A DNA stretch of 19,464 nt from Phycisphaerae bacterium (GTDB taxonomy: Bacteria > Planctomycetota > Phycisphaerae > UBA1845 > Fen-1342), in the NCBI GenBank assembly GCA_016935035.1, contig JAFGRR010000695.1, positions 1 to 19,464 of the forward strand, given 5' to 3'. Position numbers and translations under genes: made by a program. Positions 1 to 6,710 of this stretch are shown one piece after another (position 1 is the stretch's first letter; each line of letters begins with the position of its first letter). The notes beneath the pieces were generated by a model that saw only the letters and a list, made by a program, of their open reading frames with translations, had not been told where the DNA came from and ran no database searches.

Positions 1-140
1 GCATGATCCATAGCGGTTTCGGCGTCGGTGTCACCGCGGGCGGCGGTTTCGGCAGTGTCCGGGCTCGTGGCGGCGTCCTCGACGTGGTTTTCAGCCTCGT
101 TCGGCGTCTCGTCGGTGGGGCGGCCGTTCTTCTTGCTCAT
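1..140 (-). CDS. N-terminus of an unidentified acidic protein, runs off left edge
   Basis: An open frame on the minus strand starts at the ATG at 140-138 and stays open for 46 codons to the window edge. An AGGAAG ribosome-binding site lies 8 bases upstream. The peptide begins MSKKNGRPTDETPNEAENHV and continues rich in Asp, Glu, Ala and Thr, with no hydrophobic segment. It looks like a disordered, charged N-terminal tail. Such tails occur on GrpE, on some DNA-binding proteins and on many planctomycete proteins, and the visible part cannot decide between them. The start has a good Shine-Dalgarno and the codon use fits the neighbours, so I prefer this reading over the overlapping plus-strand frames. 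The function is unknown. Confidence 0.55.
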   Translation of the reverse strand, partial: MSKKNGRPTDETPNEAENHVEDAATSPDTAETAARGDTDAETAMDH

Positions 141-451
141 CGCCAACACTTCCTTTTGTCCGCGCGGCTTCCTTCTGTCCACGTGGCCCGCATGCGCCCG
201 CGAGGACTGACACACGATCCAGCGCCACCACCTAGGCCGGCAGCGGCTAAGCCGATCCCTCTCCGGCATCAATCATTATCGGTGTGGCGATGGAAGCCCC
301 TTGACCGTCGCCGATTACGGCCCGTTGAGCCGTCTCCGTGGGCGCAAGAATGGCAGGGTGGGGGAGGGGGCATTCGGAATAGCGACGAAGGGAACGACGA
401 AGACTGCGTCCTAGAGGGTCCTCAGTTCGCCATTGGTTCTATGTTAGGTAC

Positions 452-478
452 CATGCCCAAGCGTCAAGCGCGGGCATG
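452..478 (+). repeat. REP-like hairpin, copy A
   Basis: The outer stem CATGCCC / GGGCATG (452-458 with 472-478) encloses an AA bulge and an inner GCG-rich stem with a short loop. The inner part reads GCGTCAAGCGC, against GCGCTAAGCGC in copy C, so the inner stem is slightly decayed. Three further copies lie at 1893-1917, 3014-3040 and, inverted, 3192-3216. A bulged palindrome in intergenic DNA next to a REP-associated transposase remnant is the usual layout of REP elements. Confidence 0.7.
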
Positions 479-545
479 CCTTCTGCTCGCCGGCTCATAG
501 CTAGTGTACCGCGCCTGTCTTTGTCGTTGTCTTCACTTCTGCATT

Positions 546-584
546 CAGAACATGCCCCTCGCTCCCGCGTCGCGCTCTGTTCTG
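546..584. repeat. hairpin and planctomycete-type repeat downstream of the oxidoreductase
   Basis: CAGAACA at 546-552 pairs perfectly with TGTTCTG at 578-584. The 30 bases at 552-581 match 14023-14052 at 26 of 30 positions. Read on the other strand, this block resembles the AGCCCGAAGCG...AGCGAGGG repeat I recall from many planctomycete genomes. It lies just past the stop codon of the minus-strand oxidoreductase and could end its transcript. No U-tract follows, so it is not a classical rho-independent terminator. Confidence 0.5.
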
Positions 585-603
585 ACGCCGCGCGGGTGGC
601 GGC

Positions 604-1779
604 TCAGACCGCCGTCCACGTTCCGCCGTTATGCGCGCTCTTCACCGCCGCGGCGACGAACGCGATGCCCATGCGGCCGTCGGCGATGTTGGCGTACTTG
701 CTGCCGTCGCAATCGAACGGCTTCTTATCCTGATACGCGCGCACGTCGGCCTCGAAGCAGCGATGCAGCCGGGCGAAGGCGTCGTGGAATGCCTCGGGGT
801 GACCGCTCGGAATCGTCGGCTCAGCCATCAACTCTTCGGGCAGGTCCTTCAGGAAACCGTCGTCGGCACTGACCGCGCCGCGATAGTACACGCGGTCAGG
901 CTGGCCGCTGAGCCGGATAGTCACGTGTTCCGGCGTCTCGGCCTCCAGGGCGAGCGAGCCGCGCGTGCCATTGACCTCAATGCCGAGGTTGTTCTTGTGC
1001 CCGATCGCGATCTGCGTCGCCCGCACCAACGCCTTCCCGCCGTTGGAAAGCTCGCAATACGCGGTGAAATGATCGTCAAGCTGCCGGCCGGCGACAAACG
1101 TCTCCAGGTCCGCGTGTAGCCGTTGCACTTCGAGCCCGGTGATGTAGCGCAGGTGCATGAGCGCGTGCGTGCCGATGTCGCCGCCGCAACAACTGGCCCC
1201 GGCCCGCTTCGGATCGACGCGCCACTCGGCCTGCAAAACGCCCTGATCCTCGGCCCGATCCGCCAGCCAGCCCTGAAGGTAATACGCATCGACCCAGCGA
1301 ACGTCGCCGATCAGCCCGCTACGGACGATATGCCGGGCGAACCGCGTCGTCCAGTGCCCGAGATACGTATGCGCCACGCCGAACGGTATCTTGTGCTCCG
1401 CGACCGCCGCCACCAACTTATCCGCCTCATCCAGCGTCACCGTCAGCGGCTTCTCGCAGAACACCGGCAGCCCCGCCGCGATGCACTTCATCGCCGGATC
1501 AAAATGCACATGGTTCGGCGTAACAATCAGCACATAATCCAGCCGCTCCCCGATCGGCTTGCCCGCCTGGTCGGCGATCATCTCGTCATAGCTTGCGTAC
1601 CCCTTGATCGGATACGCCCACCGCTCCGCCTCGGCCAGCGCCACCTTCGGATCCGGATGCAGCGCCGCCGCCACCACCCGCCGCGTGCCGTCAAAATGAA
1701 TAGCCCGCTGATGCGGATGAACAATAAACGCACCGGCACCGCCGCCGATGAGACCGACATTGAGAGGACGAAGAGACAT
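604..1779 (-). CDS. Gfo/Idh/MocA family NAD(P)-dependent oxidoreductase
   Basis: A cytoplasmic dehydrogenase of 391 residues from the glucose-fructose oxidoreductase / inositol dehydrogenase / MocA family. These enzymes oxidise or reduce sugars, inositols and related polyols with NAD(P). The N-terminal Rossmann fold shows the dinucleotide-binding GLIGGGAGAF at residues 9-18. The segment TPNHVH (87-92) and the family hallmark EKP (109-111) follow, with the catalytic lysine at 110. The C-terminal alpha/beta domain has GGDIGTHALMHL at 199-210, whose Asp/His pair is the usual catalytic site. The start at 1779 is chosen because AGGAG sits 7 bases upstream and the Rossmann strand begins right after it; the frame continues 27 codons further with no homology. 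No signal peptide is visible, unlike many planctomycete paralogues that carry a Tat leader. The gene stands alone and the substrate cannot be read from sequence. Confidence 0.93.
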   Translation of the reverse strand: MSLRPLNVGLIGGGAGAFIVHPHQRAIHFDGTRRVVAAALHPDPKVALAEAERWAYPIKGYASYDEMIADQAGKPIGERLDYVLIVTPNHVHFDPAMKCIAAGLPVFCEKPLTVTLDEADKLVAAVAEHKIPFGVAHTYLGHWTTRFARHIVRSGLIGDVRWVDAYYLQGWLADRAEDQGVLQAEWRVDPKRAGASCCGGDIGTHALMHLRYITGLEVQRLHADLETFVAGRQLDDHFTAYCELSNGGKALVRATQIAIGHKNNLGIEVNGTRGSLALEAETPEHVTIRLSGQPDRVYYRGAVSADDGFLKDLPEELMAEPTIPSGHPEAFHDAFARLHRCFEADVRAYQDKKPFDCDGSKYANIADGRMGIAFVAAAVKSAHNGGTWTAV

Positions 1780-1892
1780 TTGTGTGCTCCTGGGATTTCG
1801 TGGGTCGGGGTGTATTCTGGGGGATGGGCGGCGGTCGTGGCAAGTGCGGGGGCGCGCCACGAGCGCGGTGCCATGCGAAAACGCCGAGGAGG

Positions 1893-1917
1893 GTGCCCAA
1901 GCCTAAGCGCGGGCATG
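1893..1917 (+). repeat. REP-like hairpin, copy B, at the transposase remnant
   Basis: This is a degenerate copy of the CATGCCC...GGGCATG hairpin. The left arm reads GTGCCC and the inner stem has lost one G. Its right arm contains the ATG (1915-1917) from which the transposase remnant reads, so the surviving transposase sequence starts exactly at the repeat. Confidence 0.65.
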
Positions 1918-2211
1918 CCCCCCGACCTTCTCCAGTGCATGCGCGACACCCAACCCAACGGCAAGGTCACCAACCGCTTCTGGCAGCGTGGCGGCGGCTA
2001 CGACCGCAATCTGTTCAAGCCGGGCGAAATCTGCGAGAAGATCAACTATCTGCACGACAATCCGGTCAGACGCGGACTGGTACCGCGTCCACAGGATTGG
2101 CGCTGGTCGAGCGCGCGGCATTACGCGGAGCGGACCGATGGCGTGCTGGCGCCGGACCTCGATAGTCTGCCGGACGTGTGTATTATCGACGGGCAGGCGT
2201 ACCCGTGCTGA
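1915..2211 (+). pseudogene. C-terminal remnant of a REP-associated (IS200-like, Y1) transposase
   Basis: The 98 codons contain the typical C-terminal part of REP-associated tyrosine transposases: FWQRGGGYDRNLF, then a helix ending in INYLHDNPVRRGL, then the signature DWRWSSARHY. In the family these follow an N-terminal HUH nuclease domain of about 100 residues with the histidine pair and the catalytic tyrosine. Here the homology stops at the repeat at 1893-1917. Upstream, the same frame only runs antisense through the oxidoreductase. The catalytic half is therefore missing and the remnant cannot be an active transposase. Family members are thought to act on REP hairpins, which fits the four REP-like copies nearby. 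A short expressed product cannot be excluded, but no good ribosome-binding site precedes the ATG. Confidence 0.82.
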
Positions 2212-2254
2212 CGATTGGGTATGGCATTTGGCGTCTCTTGAGCTTGCCAACATG

Positions 2255-2884
2255 CTAAACGGTTGGGTTGTGCTTCATGAAGACCACGGTTGGCGAAGGG
2301 TGGTGCGATTCGGCTGGCCAGAACGAACGAAGCATCGTTAGCATATCGGCATCGGACAGGCCACAGAGTCTTGCCAGCGGATACCCATTGAGGTCGCCCT
2401 GTATGCGCGTCGCGTGCTGTTCCGGGATGCAGACCAGAAGGGCCATCAGAAACCCGATTGCCAGTCTGTGAAGGTTCAGGTGCATGATTCCAGTATCGTC
2501 GTCGTACTGGTACGACGTATTCCTGATATCCTGTATTTCCTCAGGAAGTGCACAGTTATGCACCAACGAGCACCGAAGGAGATGATAGATTGCTTCCTCA
2601 AAAGGTACCGTCCCAACCTCGTCGGGCTTCATCATCTGCTTGTTGATCTGAAGGTGAGGGATTCTAACGCTGCCAAATGAATGGCCACCAAGGGAGAAGA
2701 AGCACAGCGAGATGACTCTCATACGCTTCGACACCCAGTCCTTGAACCGCGACCGCCCAGTCCCCGAGACAGCGTCGATCGAATTGAGCAACGGAGACAG
2801 CGCGGCTTCCGCGTCATCGTTCACGAGATAGGCGTACGCCTCGTTGATGCGCTTGCACACGCCCTCAATTTGCCGCTGGTTCAT
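2255..2884 (-). CDS. hypothetical protein with a HEPN-type RxxxxH motif
   Basis: A 209-residue protein I do not recognise. No in-frame start exists upstream before a stop, so the ATG at 2884 is the start; the ribosome-binding site is weak (CAGGG close to the ATG). Near the middle it reads EEAIYHLLRCSLVHN, where R104 and H109 form RxxxxH in a predicted helix. This is the motif of HEPN ribonucleases and HEPN partner proteins, and the many acidic and aromatic residues around it are compatible. The segment HRLAIGFLMALLVCIP (about 140-155) is hydrophobic but could be a buried helix. The gene is clearly AT-richer than its neighbours and lies between REP-like copies next to a transposase remnant, which suggests acquired DNA. 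No partner toxin or antitoxin gene is adjacent, so any defence or toxin role is only a possibility. Confidence 0.7.
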   Translation of the reverse strand: MNQRQIEGVCKRINEAYAYLVNDDAEAALSPLLNSIDAVSGTGRSRFKDWVSKRMRVISLCFFSLGGHSFGSVRIPHLQINKQMMKPDEVGTVPFEEAIYHLLRCSLVHNCALPEEIQDIRNTSYQYDDDTGIMHLNLHRLAIGFLMALLVCIPEQHATRIQGDLNGYPLARLCGLSDADMLTMLRSFWPAESHHPSPTVVFMKHNPTV

Positions 2885-3013
2885 GCCCTGTTCTCTGGAT
2901 TGGAATCATGCCTTTTGCGTTGGTAGTCCCTCTTCTCATTTCATTCGAGGGAGAGCTGCTCGAATGGAAACGGACAAGAGGACTACTGACCAACAAAACA
3001 CTACGCCGGTTGC

Positions 3014-3040
3014 CATGCCCAAGCGCTAAGCGCGGGCATG
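3014..3040 (+). repeat. REP-like hairpin, copy C (best preserved)
   Basis: CATGCCC (3014-3020), bulge AA, GCGC, loop TAA, GCGC, then GGGCATG (3034-3040). The outer stem has 7 pairs and the inner stem 4, and the two-base bulge sits on one side only. This asymmetry gives the element a direction and is typical of REP sequences. Confidence 0.75.
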
Positions 3041-3191
3041 CTCTCTATCCATAGAGTAGTGTATCCGACGAGACTTCGACGCCTGCTGGCAGCACCACAT
3101 TGCACGAGTCATCATAACGCCGGATGCTTGATCAGAGCCAGTCATCCGGCGAACACGCAGACTCGCGTTGGACGGTGGTTTGTACGCGGCA

Positions 3192-3216
3192 CATGCCCGC
3201 GCTTAGCGCTTGGGCA
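3192..3216 (-). repeat. REP-like hairpin, copy D (inverted)
   Basis: Reverse-complement copy of the hairpin at 3014-3040, lacking only the last outer pair (TTGGGCA instead of TTGGGCATG). With copy C it forms a facing pair about 150 bases apart. Confidence 0.72.
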
Positions 3217-3275
3217 CCCCGCGCGCGGAAGACGGCCGACGGGGACGGCGGCCGCTACATTGCCGCCGCGCGAAT

Positions 3276-3294
3276 CTTCGTCGTTCCCTTCGTC
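3276..3294 (-). repeat. 19-base block, exact inverted match to 384-402
   Basis: The 19 bases CTTCGTCGTTCCCTTCGTC here are the exact reverse complement of 384-402. In both places the block lies about 50-60 bases from a REP-like hairpin and in the same relative orientation to it. This suggests parts of one compound intergenic element, although the DNA between the two parts is not similar. Confidence 0.6.
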
Positions 3295-3325
3295 CCTATG
3301 TCCCTCCGTCCCTTCGTCCCTTGCC

Positions 3326-5515
3326 TCACCCCTGCTGCGTCTTTGCCATATTCTCCGCTTCGGACAGGAAGCGGTTCGTATAGTGCTCGTCGACGCGTTG
3401 GCAGGTGGCGGTGGCTTTTTCGCCGATCGTCTGGTACGCCGGGTCTTCGGTGCGGATGTGGAATTCCTGGGCTAGGATTACTAGCCGCAATAGGTGGCGG
3501 AGGATGATGCCTTCCTGCTTGATCAGGTTCAGCGACTTGACGACCTTGAAGAACTCGCCGTCGCGGGCGAAGGAATAGCCGGCGATGTATTTCGGCTGGA
3601 CCCACTGCGGCTCGGGCGTCGTCAGCGTCGCCTCGAACGCGATCGCGAGCATCTCGGGAAACGTTGGCGGCCGCTCGATCTCGTCGTCCGTCGCCCACGG
3701 GTCGTATTCGGGCTCGTCCTCTTCACCTTCGGGCTGGGCCAGCTTGACGCCCATCTGGATCATCAGCGGCTCCAGATACTCCGTCTGTAGCGGGCCCTTG
3801 GGATGGTCACGCGGGATGCGAACGTGTCGCAAGATCGGCGGCGGCACCTGCAGCACGGCTTCCAGCGCCATCAGCTTCTCCTCCTCGTCGGCGTAGCCCA
3901 GCCGGTCGGCCAGGTAGTCGCCGAAGAGCGGATCGACGCTGCGGTAGTTGAGCAGGCGGAAGATGCTGTCGTTGAGCGTGATGTGGTCGCCGTCCTCGCT
4001 GCGCGTGAGGTATCCGAGGCCGGCGAGATTGTCGAGCATGAAGTCGAGCTGCTTGTGAAACTTCTCGATCGCCGCCACGCCGGTGAAACGCTTGTCGAGA
4101 AACTCGCGCACCTCGTGCAGCGTGTGCGTCTTGGTCAGCAGGAAGATCAGCACCGAATACGGGATCATGCCGCGACTGGTCAGCTTCGCCGGCCCGGCGG
4201 CGATGAGCTGCTTGAACTGGCCTTCGCTCCAATACTGCTCGGTCGAGCGGCGTGAGGGCTTCTTGCGTTCCATGTCCTTGCGGGCCCGCATGATGCCGGG
4301 GTCCTTGGAGTACGGATCGATCTGGTCGTATTTCTTCCGCCATTTGAAGAGCTTGACGTCGTCGTCATGCGCGACGGCGTAGACGTAGCCGTGCGTGTCA
4401 AACTGCGGCCGACCGGCACGGCCGAACATTTGATGAGCGTCGGACGGCAAAATGAGCTTCTTCTCGCCGAACTTGCCTTTCATCAGCGTCGCCAGCACGC
4501 ACGAGCGGGCCGGCAGGTTAATGCCGGCGGCGAGCGTCTCGGTGCAGCAGACAAACGGGATCAGCTTCTGCCCGAACAGCTCCTCGACGATGATCTTGTG
4601 TCGCGGCAAAACGCCGGCGTGGTGCACGCCGACGCCGCGCTGAAGCATCTGGCGCAGCTTCGGTCCGACGCCCTCGGCGAGGTCGTCGCCGCGCTGGTCG
4701 AGATAGGTGCCGATCTCGGCCTGCTGGGCCTTGGAGATCAGCGGCAGACCCTTGAGCTTTTCCGCTAACTCCCAGCATTCGTCGCGATTGAACGCGAAGA
4801 CGAGGGCCGGCGAGCGGGCGTCGTCGCCGTCGCCCTTGGCCATGTCGACCAGCAGCTCGGTCATGAGGCGATCTTCGACCCAGTTGTATTCGAGCGGCAC
4901 GCGGCGTTCGTTTGAGGTGACGACCTGAAGCTTGCGGCCGTGCTGCTTCTTGAGCCAGTCGCCAAAGTCGTAGGGATTGCCGACCGTTGCCGACAGCAGC
5001 ATGACGCGGACGTGCGGCGGCAGCAGCGCGAGCGATAGCTCCCAGACGATGCCGCGGTCCCAACTGTTGAAGTTGTGGAACTCGTCCATGACGACGGCGC
5101 CGACGTGTTCGAGGTCGGCGAGATTCTCGTCGGTGGTGAGCAGGTGGTTGAGCAGGATTTCGGCGACGACCACGCGGATGAGGGCTTCGGGATTCTCGCG
5201 GCGGTTGCCGGTGATGAAGCCGACGTCCTCGCGCGAGAAGCCCCATGCCTCGGCCCGGTCGCCCAGCTCGCGGTACTTCTGCTCGGTGAGGGCGATCAGC
5301 GGCGTGGTGTAGTAGAGGCGCTTGCGCGAGTGCAACGCCTCGAAGACAGCGGCCTCGGCGATGAGCGTCTTGCCCATGCCGGTCGGCGCGCAGACCAGCA
5401 CGCCGCCGTTGTCGTCGAACCAATTGAGCAGGGCCTCCTCCTGGACGGCGTAGAGGTTGTACGGCACCGCTTCAATGAACTTGTCGCAGATTTCGTCGCG
5501 TGTGGGAGTAGTCAT
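3326..5515 (-). CDS. superfamily II DExH helicase, Ski2/Hel308-like
   Basis: A 729-residue ATP-dependent nucleic-acid helicase with all core motifs. Walker A APTGMGKT is at residues 43-50, the DExH box DEFH at 144-147, and SAT at 175-177. Motif V lies around TETLAAGINLPAR (325-337) and motif VI QMFGRAGRPQFD at 362-373. The layout matches the Ski2-like group (Ski2, Mtr4, Hel308), which unwinds RNA in decay pathways or DNA at stalled forks. About 350 residues follow the core, presumably winged-helix and helical-bundle modules. The substrate cannot be told from sequence. The start at 5515 is chosen because the protein then begins just before the Q-motif-like segment; the frame runs 42 codons further, but that part is the translation of the inverted repeat at 5601-5690 and neighbouring intergenic DNA. 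GGAG lies almost against this ATG, so the spacing is poor. Confidence 0.92.
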   Translation of the reverse strand: MTTPTRDEICDKFIEAVPYNLYAVQEEALLNWFDDNGGVLVCAPTGMGKTLIAEAAVFEALHSRKRLYYTTPLIALTEQKYRELGDRAEAWGFSREDVGFITGNRRENPEALIRVVVAEILLNHLLTTDENLADLEHVGAVVMDEFHNFNSWDRGIVWELSLALLPPHVRVMLLSATVGNPYDFGDWLKKQHGRKLQVVTSNERRVPLEYNWVEDRLMTELLVDMAKGDGDDARSPALVFAFNRDECWELAEKLKGLPLISKAQQAEIGTYLDQRGDDLAEGVGPKLRQMLQRGVGVHHAGVLPRHKIIVEELFGQKLIPFVCCTETLAAGINLPARSCVLATLMKGKFGEKKLILPSDAHQMFGRAGRPQFDTHGYVYAVAHDDDVKLFKWRKKYDQIDPYSKDPGIMRARKDMERKKPSRRSTEQYWSEGQFKQLIAAGPAKLTSRGMIPYSVLIFLLTKTHTLHEVREFLDKRFTGVAAIEKFHKQLDFMLDNLAGLGYLTRSEDGDHITLNDSIFRLLNYRSVDPLFGDYLADRLGYADEEEKLMALEAVLQVPPPILRHVRIPRDHPKGPLQTEYLEPLMIQMGVKLAQPEGEEDEPEYDPWATDDEIERPPTFPEMLAIAFEATLTTPEPQWVQPKYIAGYSFARDGEFFKVVKSLNLIKQEGIILRHLLRLVILAQEFHIRTEDPAYQTIGEKATATCQRVDEHYTNRFLSEAENMAKTQQG

Positions 5516-5600
5516 GCTCCGCAGGATAGTCGGGTAATGGCGAATAGCGAATAGCAAGCGGTTGCCCAATTCAAACCGCAACCACAAGAAAGCGATTACG

Positions 5601-5690
5601 CGATCCGAGCCGCGACCGTGAGGGAGCGGTTGCGTCGGCAATCGAACACCTCTTGTGACAACCGCTTCCTCACGGTCGCGGCTCGGATCG
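5601..5690. repeat. 32-bp inverted repeat with 26-bp spacer
   Basis: The arms 5601-5632 and 5659-5690 are reverse complements at 31 of 32 positions, so a transcript could form a very stable hairpin. The element lies between the 3' end of the methyltransferase and the start of the helicase, both on the minus strand. It could end the upstream transcript or protect its 3' end. One arm read in frame gives LPHGRGSDR, a peptide I recall from many spurious planctomycete open frames, so this is probably a genome-wide repeat family present here as a facing pair. Confidence 0.85.
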
Positions 5691-5711
5691 ACAACGCCAT
5701 GTACCTATGTT

Positions 5712-5726
5712 GGCGGCCGCTACATT
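5712..5726. repeat. GGCGGCCGCTACATT block, second copy
   Basis: This matches 3247-3261 exactly. Here the block includes the TAG stop codon of the methyltransferase gene (5720-5722), so an intergenic repeat marks the very end of that coding region. Confidence 0.5.
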
Positions 5727-6622
5727 CGGCGTGCCCAGACGCGGGCGGTGTGGGCGGTGCCGCGCCAGGCTTCGGAGTATTGGCGGATTTCGCAATTGGA
5801 CAGCAGCGAGCGCAGTTCGCCCATGGCCAGGACGTGGCCGGGGCTGGTGGGGCGGCCGTGGCGTTGCTGGTGTAGCTCGGTGAAGGTTTCGCACAAGATG
5901 CTGCCGCCGGGATGCACGTATTCGTGGAGCGTCGTTAGCAACTCGCGATGCAGATAGCGGAAGACGATTACTAGATCGAACTGGCCGAGCGTGGCGAGCG
6001 GCTCGCGTTCGAGGTCCATCTGCCTCCAGCGGATTGGCCGCAGCAGGCCGCTGTAGCGTGAGGCGAGTGCCTGGCCGCGTTGCAGCGCGTCGGGCAGCAC
6101 GTCCACGGCCAGCACGTCCCAGCCGCATGACGCCAGGTGCACGGTGTCGCGTCCGGTGCCGCAGGCGAGGTCGGCGGCGCGGCCCGGTGTGAGCTGCGGT
6201 TCGATTTCGGCGAGCCAGGCGTTCGGCTGCCACAGGCGGCCGGGGCAGGGAATCGTGGGATGCGGGTCTGGGATCGGCGGCGCGATCTCGGCGTGACGTT
6301 CGTTGTGCAACAGCCAGCGTGCCGCTTCCTCGCACAACTGCTCGGGGCCGGTCAGCAGGATGGTGGCGTCACGCGGCGGCAGCTCATGCGTTCGCGCGTA
6401 GAGTTCGTCGAGTGGGATATTGACCGCGCCGGCAAGCGGATGCGCGCGGGCTTCGTCGGCCGGTCGCGGATCAAGCAGCGCATAGCGGGTAAGCGTTGAT
6501 CGTGAGTTGTTACGTGTCATCAGACAGTGCCGCGCCAATTCGTATATCGTCAAACAGGCCCGTTGCCAGGATGTGTAGCCGGGCGGCTGCCCACAATACC
6601 CTCTTCGGGACAGGCTGACCAC
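5720..6622 (-). CDS. degenerate rhodanese-like domain fused to a SAM-dependent methyltransferase (TehB-like)
   Basis: A 300-residue two-domain protein. Residues about 25-107 look like a rhodanese domain: a leading helix around IYELA, then ALLDPRPADE and HPLAGAVNIPLDEL. The catalytic loop reads ILLTGPEQLCEEAARWLL, with threonine (91) where the active-site cysteine is expected, so sulfur transfer is unlikely and the domain may only bind. Residues about 148-250 are a class I methyltransferase with motif I DLACGTGRD (151-159), the acidic end of strand 2 at AVDVLPDAL, and FDLVIVFRYLH. This resembles TehB-type thiopurine/tellurite methyltransferases; the substrate is unknown. The long GTG start at 6622 keeps the first rhodanese helix. 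An ATG at 6520 is an alternative but would cut that helix; neither has a clear ribosome-binding site. The gene is divergent from the signal peptidase genes. Confidence 0.85.
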   Translation of the reverse strand: MVSLSRRGYCGQPPGYTSWQRACLTIYELARHCLMTRNNSRSTLTRYALLDPRPADEARAHPLAGAVNIPLDELYARTHELPPRDATILLTGPEQLCEEAARWLLHNERHAEIAPPIPDPHPTIPCPGRLWQPNAWLAEIEPQLTPGRAADLACGTGRDTVHLASCGWDVLAVDVLPDALQRGQALASRYSGLLRPIRWRQMDLEREPLATLGQFDLVIVFRYLHRELLTTLHEYVHPGGSILCETFTELHQQRHGRPTSPGHVLAMGELRSLLSNCEIRQYSEAWRGTAHTARVWARRM

Positions 6623-6632
6623 CTCGGCGCGT

Positions 6633-6662
6633 TTGACCGCCGGCGCCGGGCCGGGTTAGGCT
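6633..6662 (+). promoter_or_regulatory. candidate promoter for the signal peptidase pair
   Basis: TTGACC at 6633-6638 and TAGGCT at 6657-6662 are separated by 18 bases. The -35 is good and the -10 is weak but of a kind used by GC-rich bacteria. Transcription would begin near 6669, about 42 bases before the GTG at 6711. This is based on consensus matching only. Confidence 0.3.
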
Positions 6663-6710
6663 AGCGGGCCTGTATCCGGATCAGCGGCGGTGGTCGGGTA
6701 AGACACGCCG

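Larger units (their letters stand above)
141..603. other. intergenic region with repeats
   Basis: This stretch separates the left-edge gene start from the oxidoreductase 3' end. I see no gene in it. It holds a 19-base block at 384-402 that recurs inverted at 3276-3294, a REP-like hairpin at 452-478, and a hairpin at 546-584 that overlaps a copy of a planctomycete-type repeat. Plus-strand open frames here have low-complexity arginine- and proline-rich translations, no ribosome-binding site and no recognisable domain. Confidence 0.6.
2885..3325. other. intergenic region with a facing pair of REP-like hairpins
   Basis: I see no gene here. The stretch holds REP-like copies C (3014-3040) and D (3192-3216) in opposite orientation, like a BIME unit. 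It also has a small perfect hairpin CTCTAT-cc-ATAGAG at 3043-3056, a GGCGGCCGCTACATT block (3247-3261) that recurs at 5712-5726, the 19-base block shared with 384-402, and a run of imperfect TCCCTTCG / TCCCTCCG units at about 3284-3322. Confidence 0.6.

Noticed and set aside
3..500. Plus-strand open frame of 165 codons at the left edge
   Set aside because: It overlaps a better-supported minus-strand start, passes through REP copy A, and has a low-complexity Arg/Pro/Gly-rich translation with no domain.
1123..1914. Long plus-strand frame leading into the transposase remnant
   Set aside because: This part is antisense to the well-supported oxidoreductase and has no transposase homology; only the part from 1915 is real transposase sequence.
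5516..5641. 42-codon N-terminal extension of the helicase
   Set aside because: It is the translation of the inverted repeat and intergenic DNA (LPHGRGSDR peptide); the helicase family begins at about the ATG at 5515.
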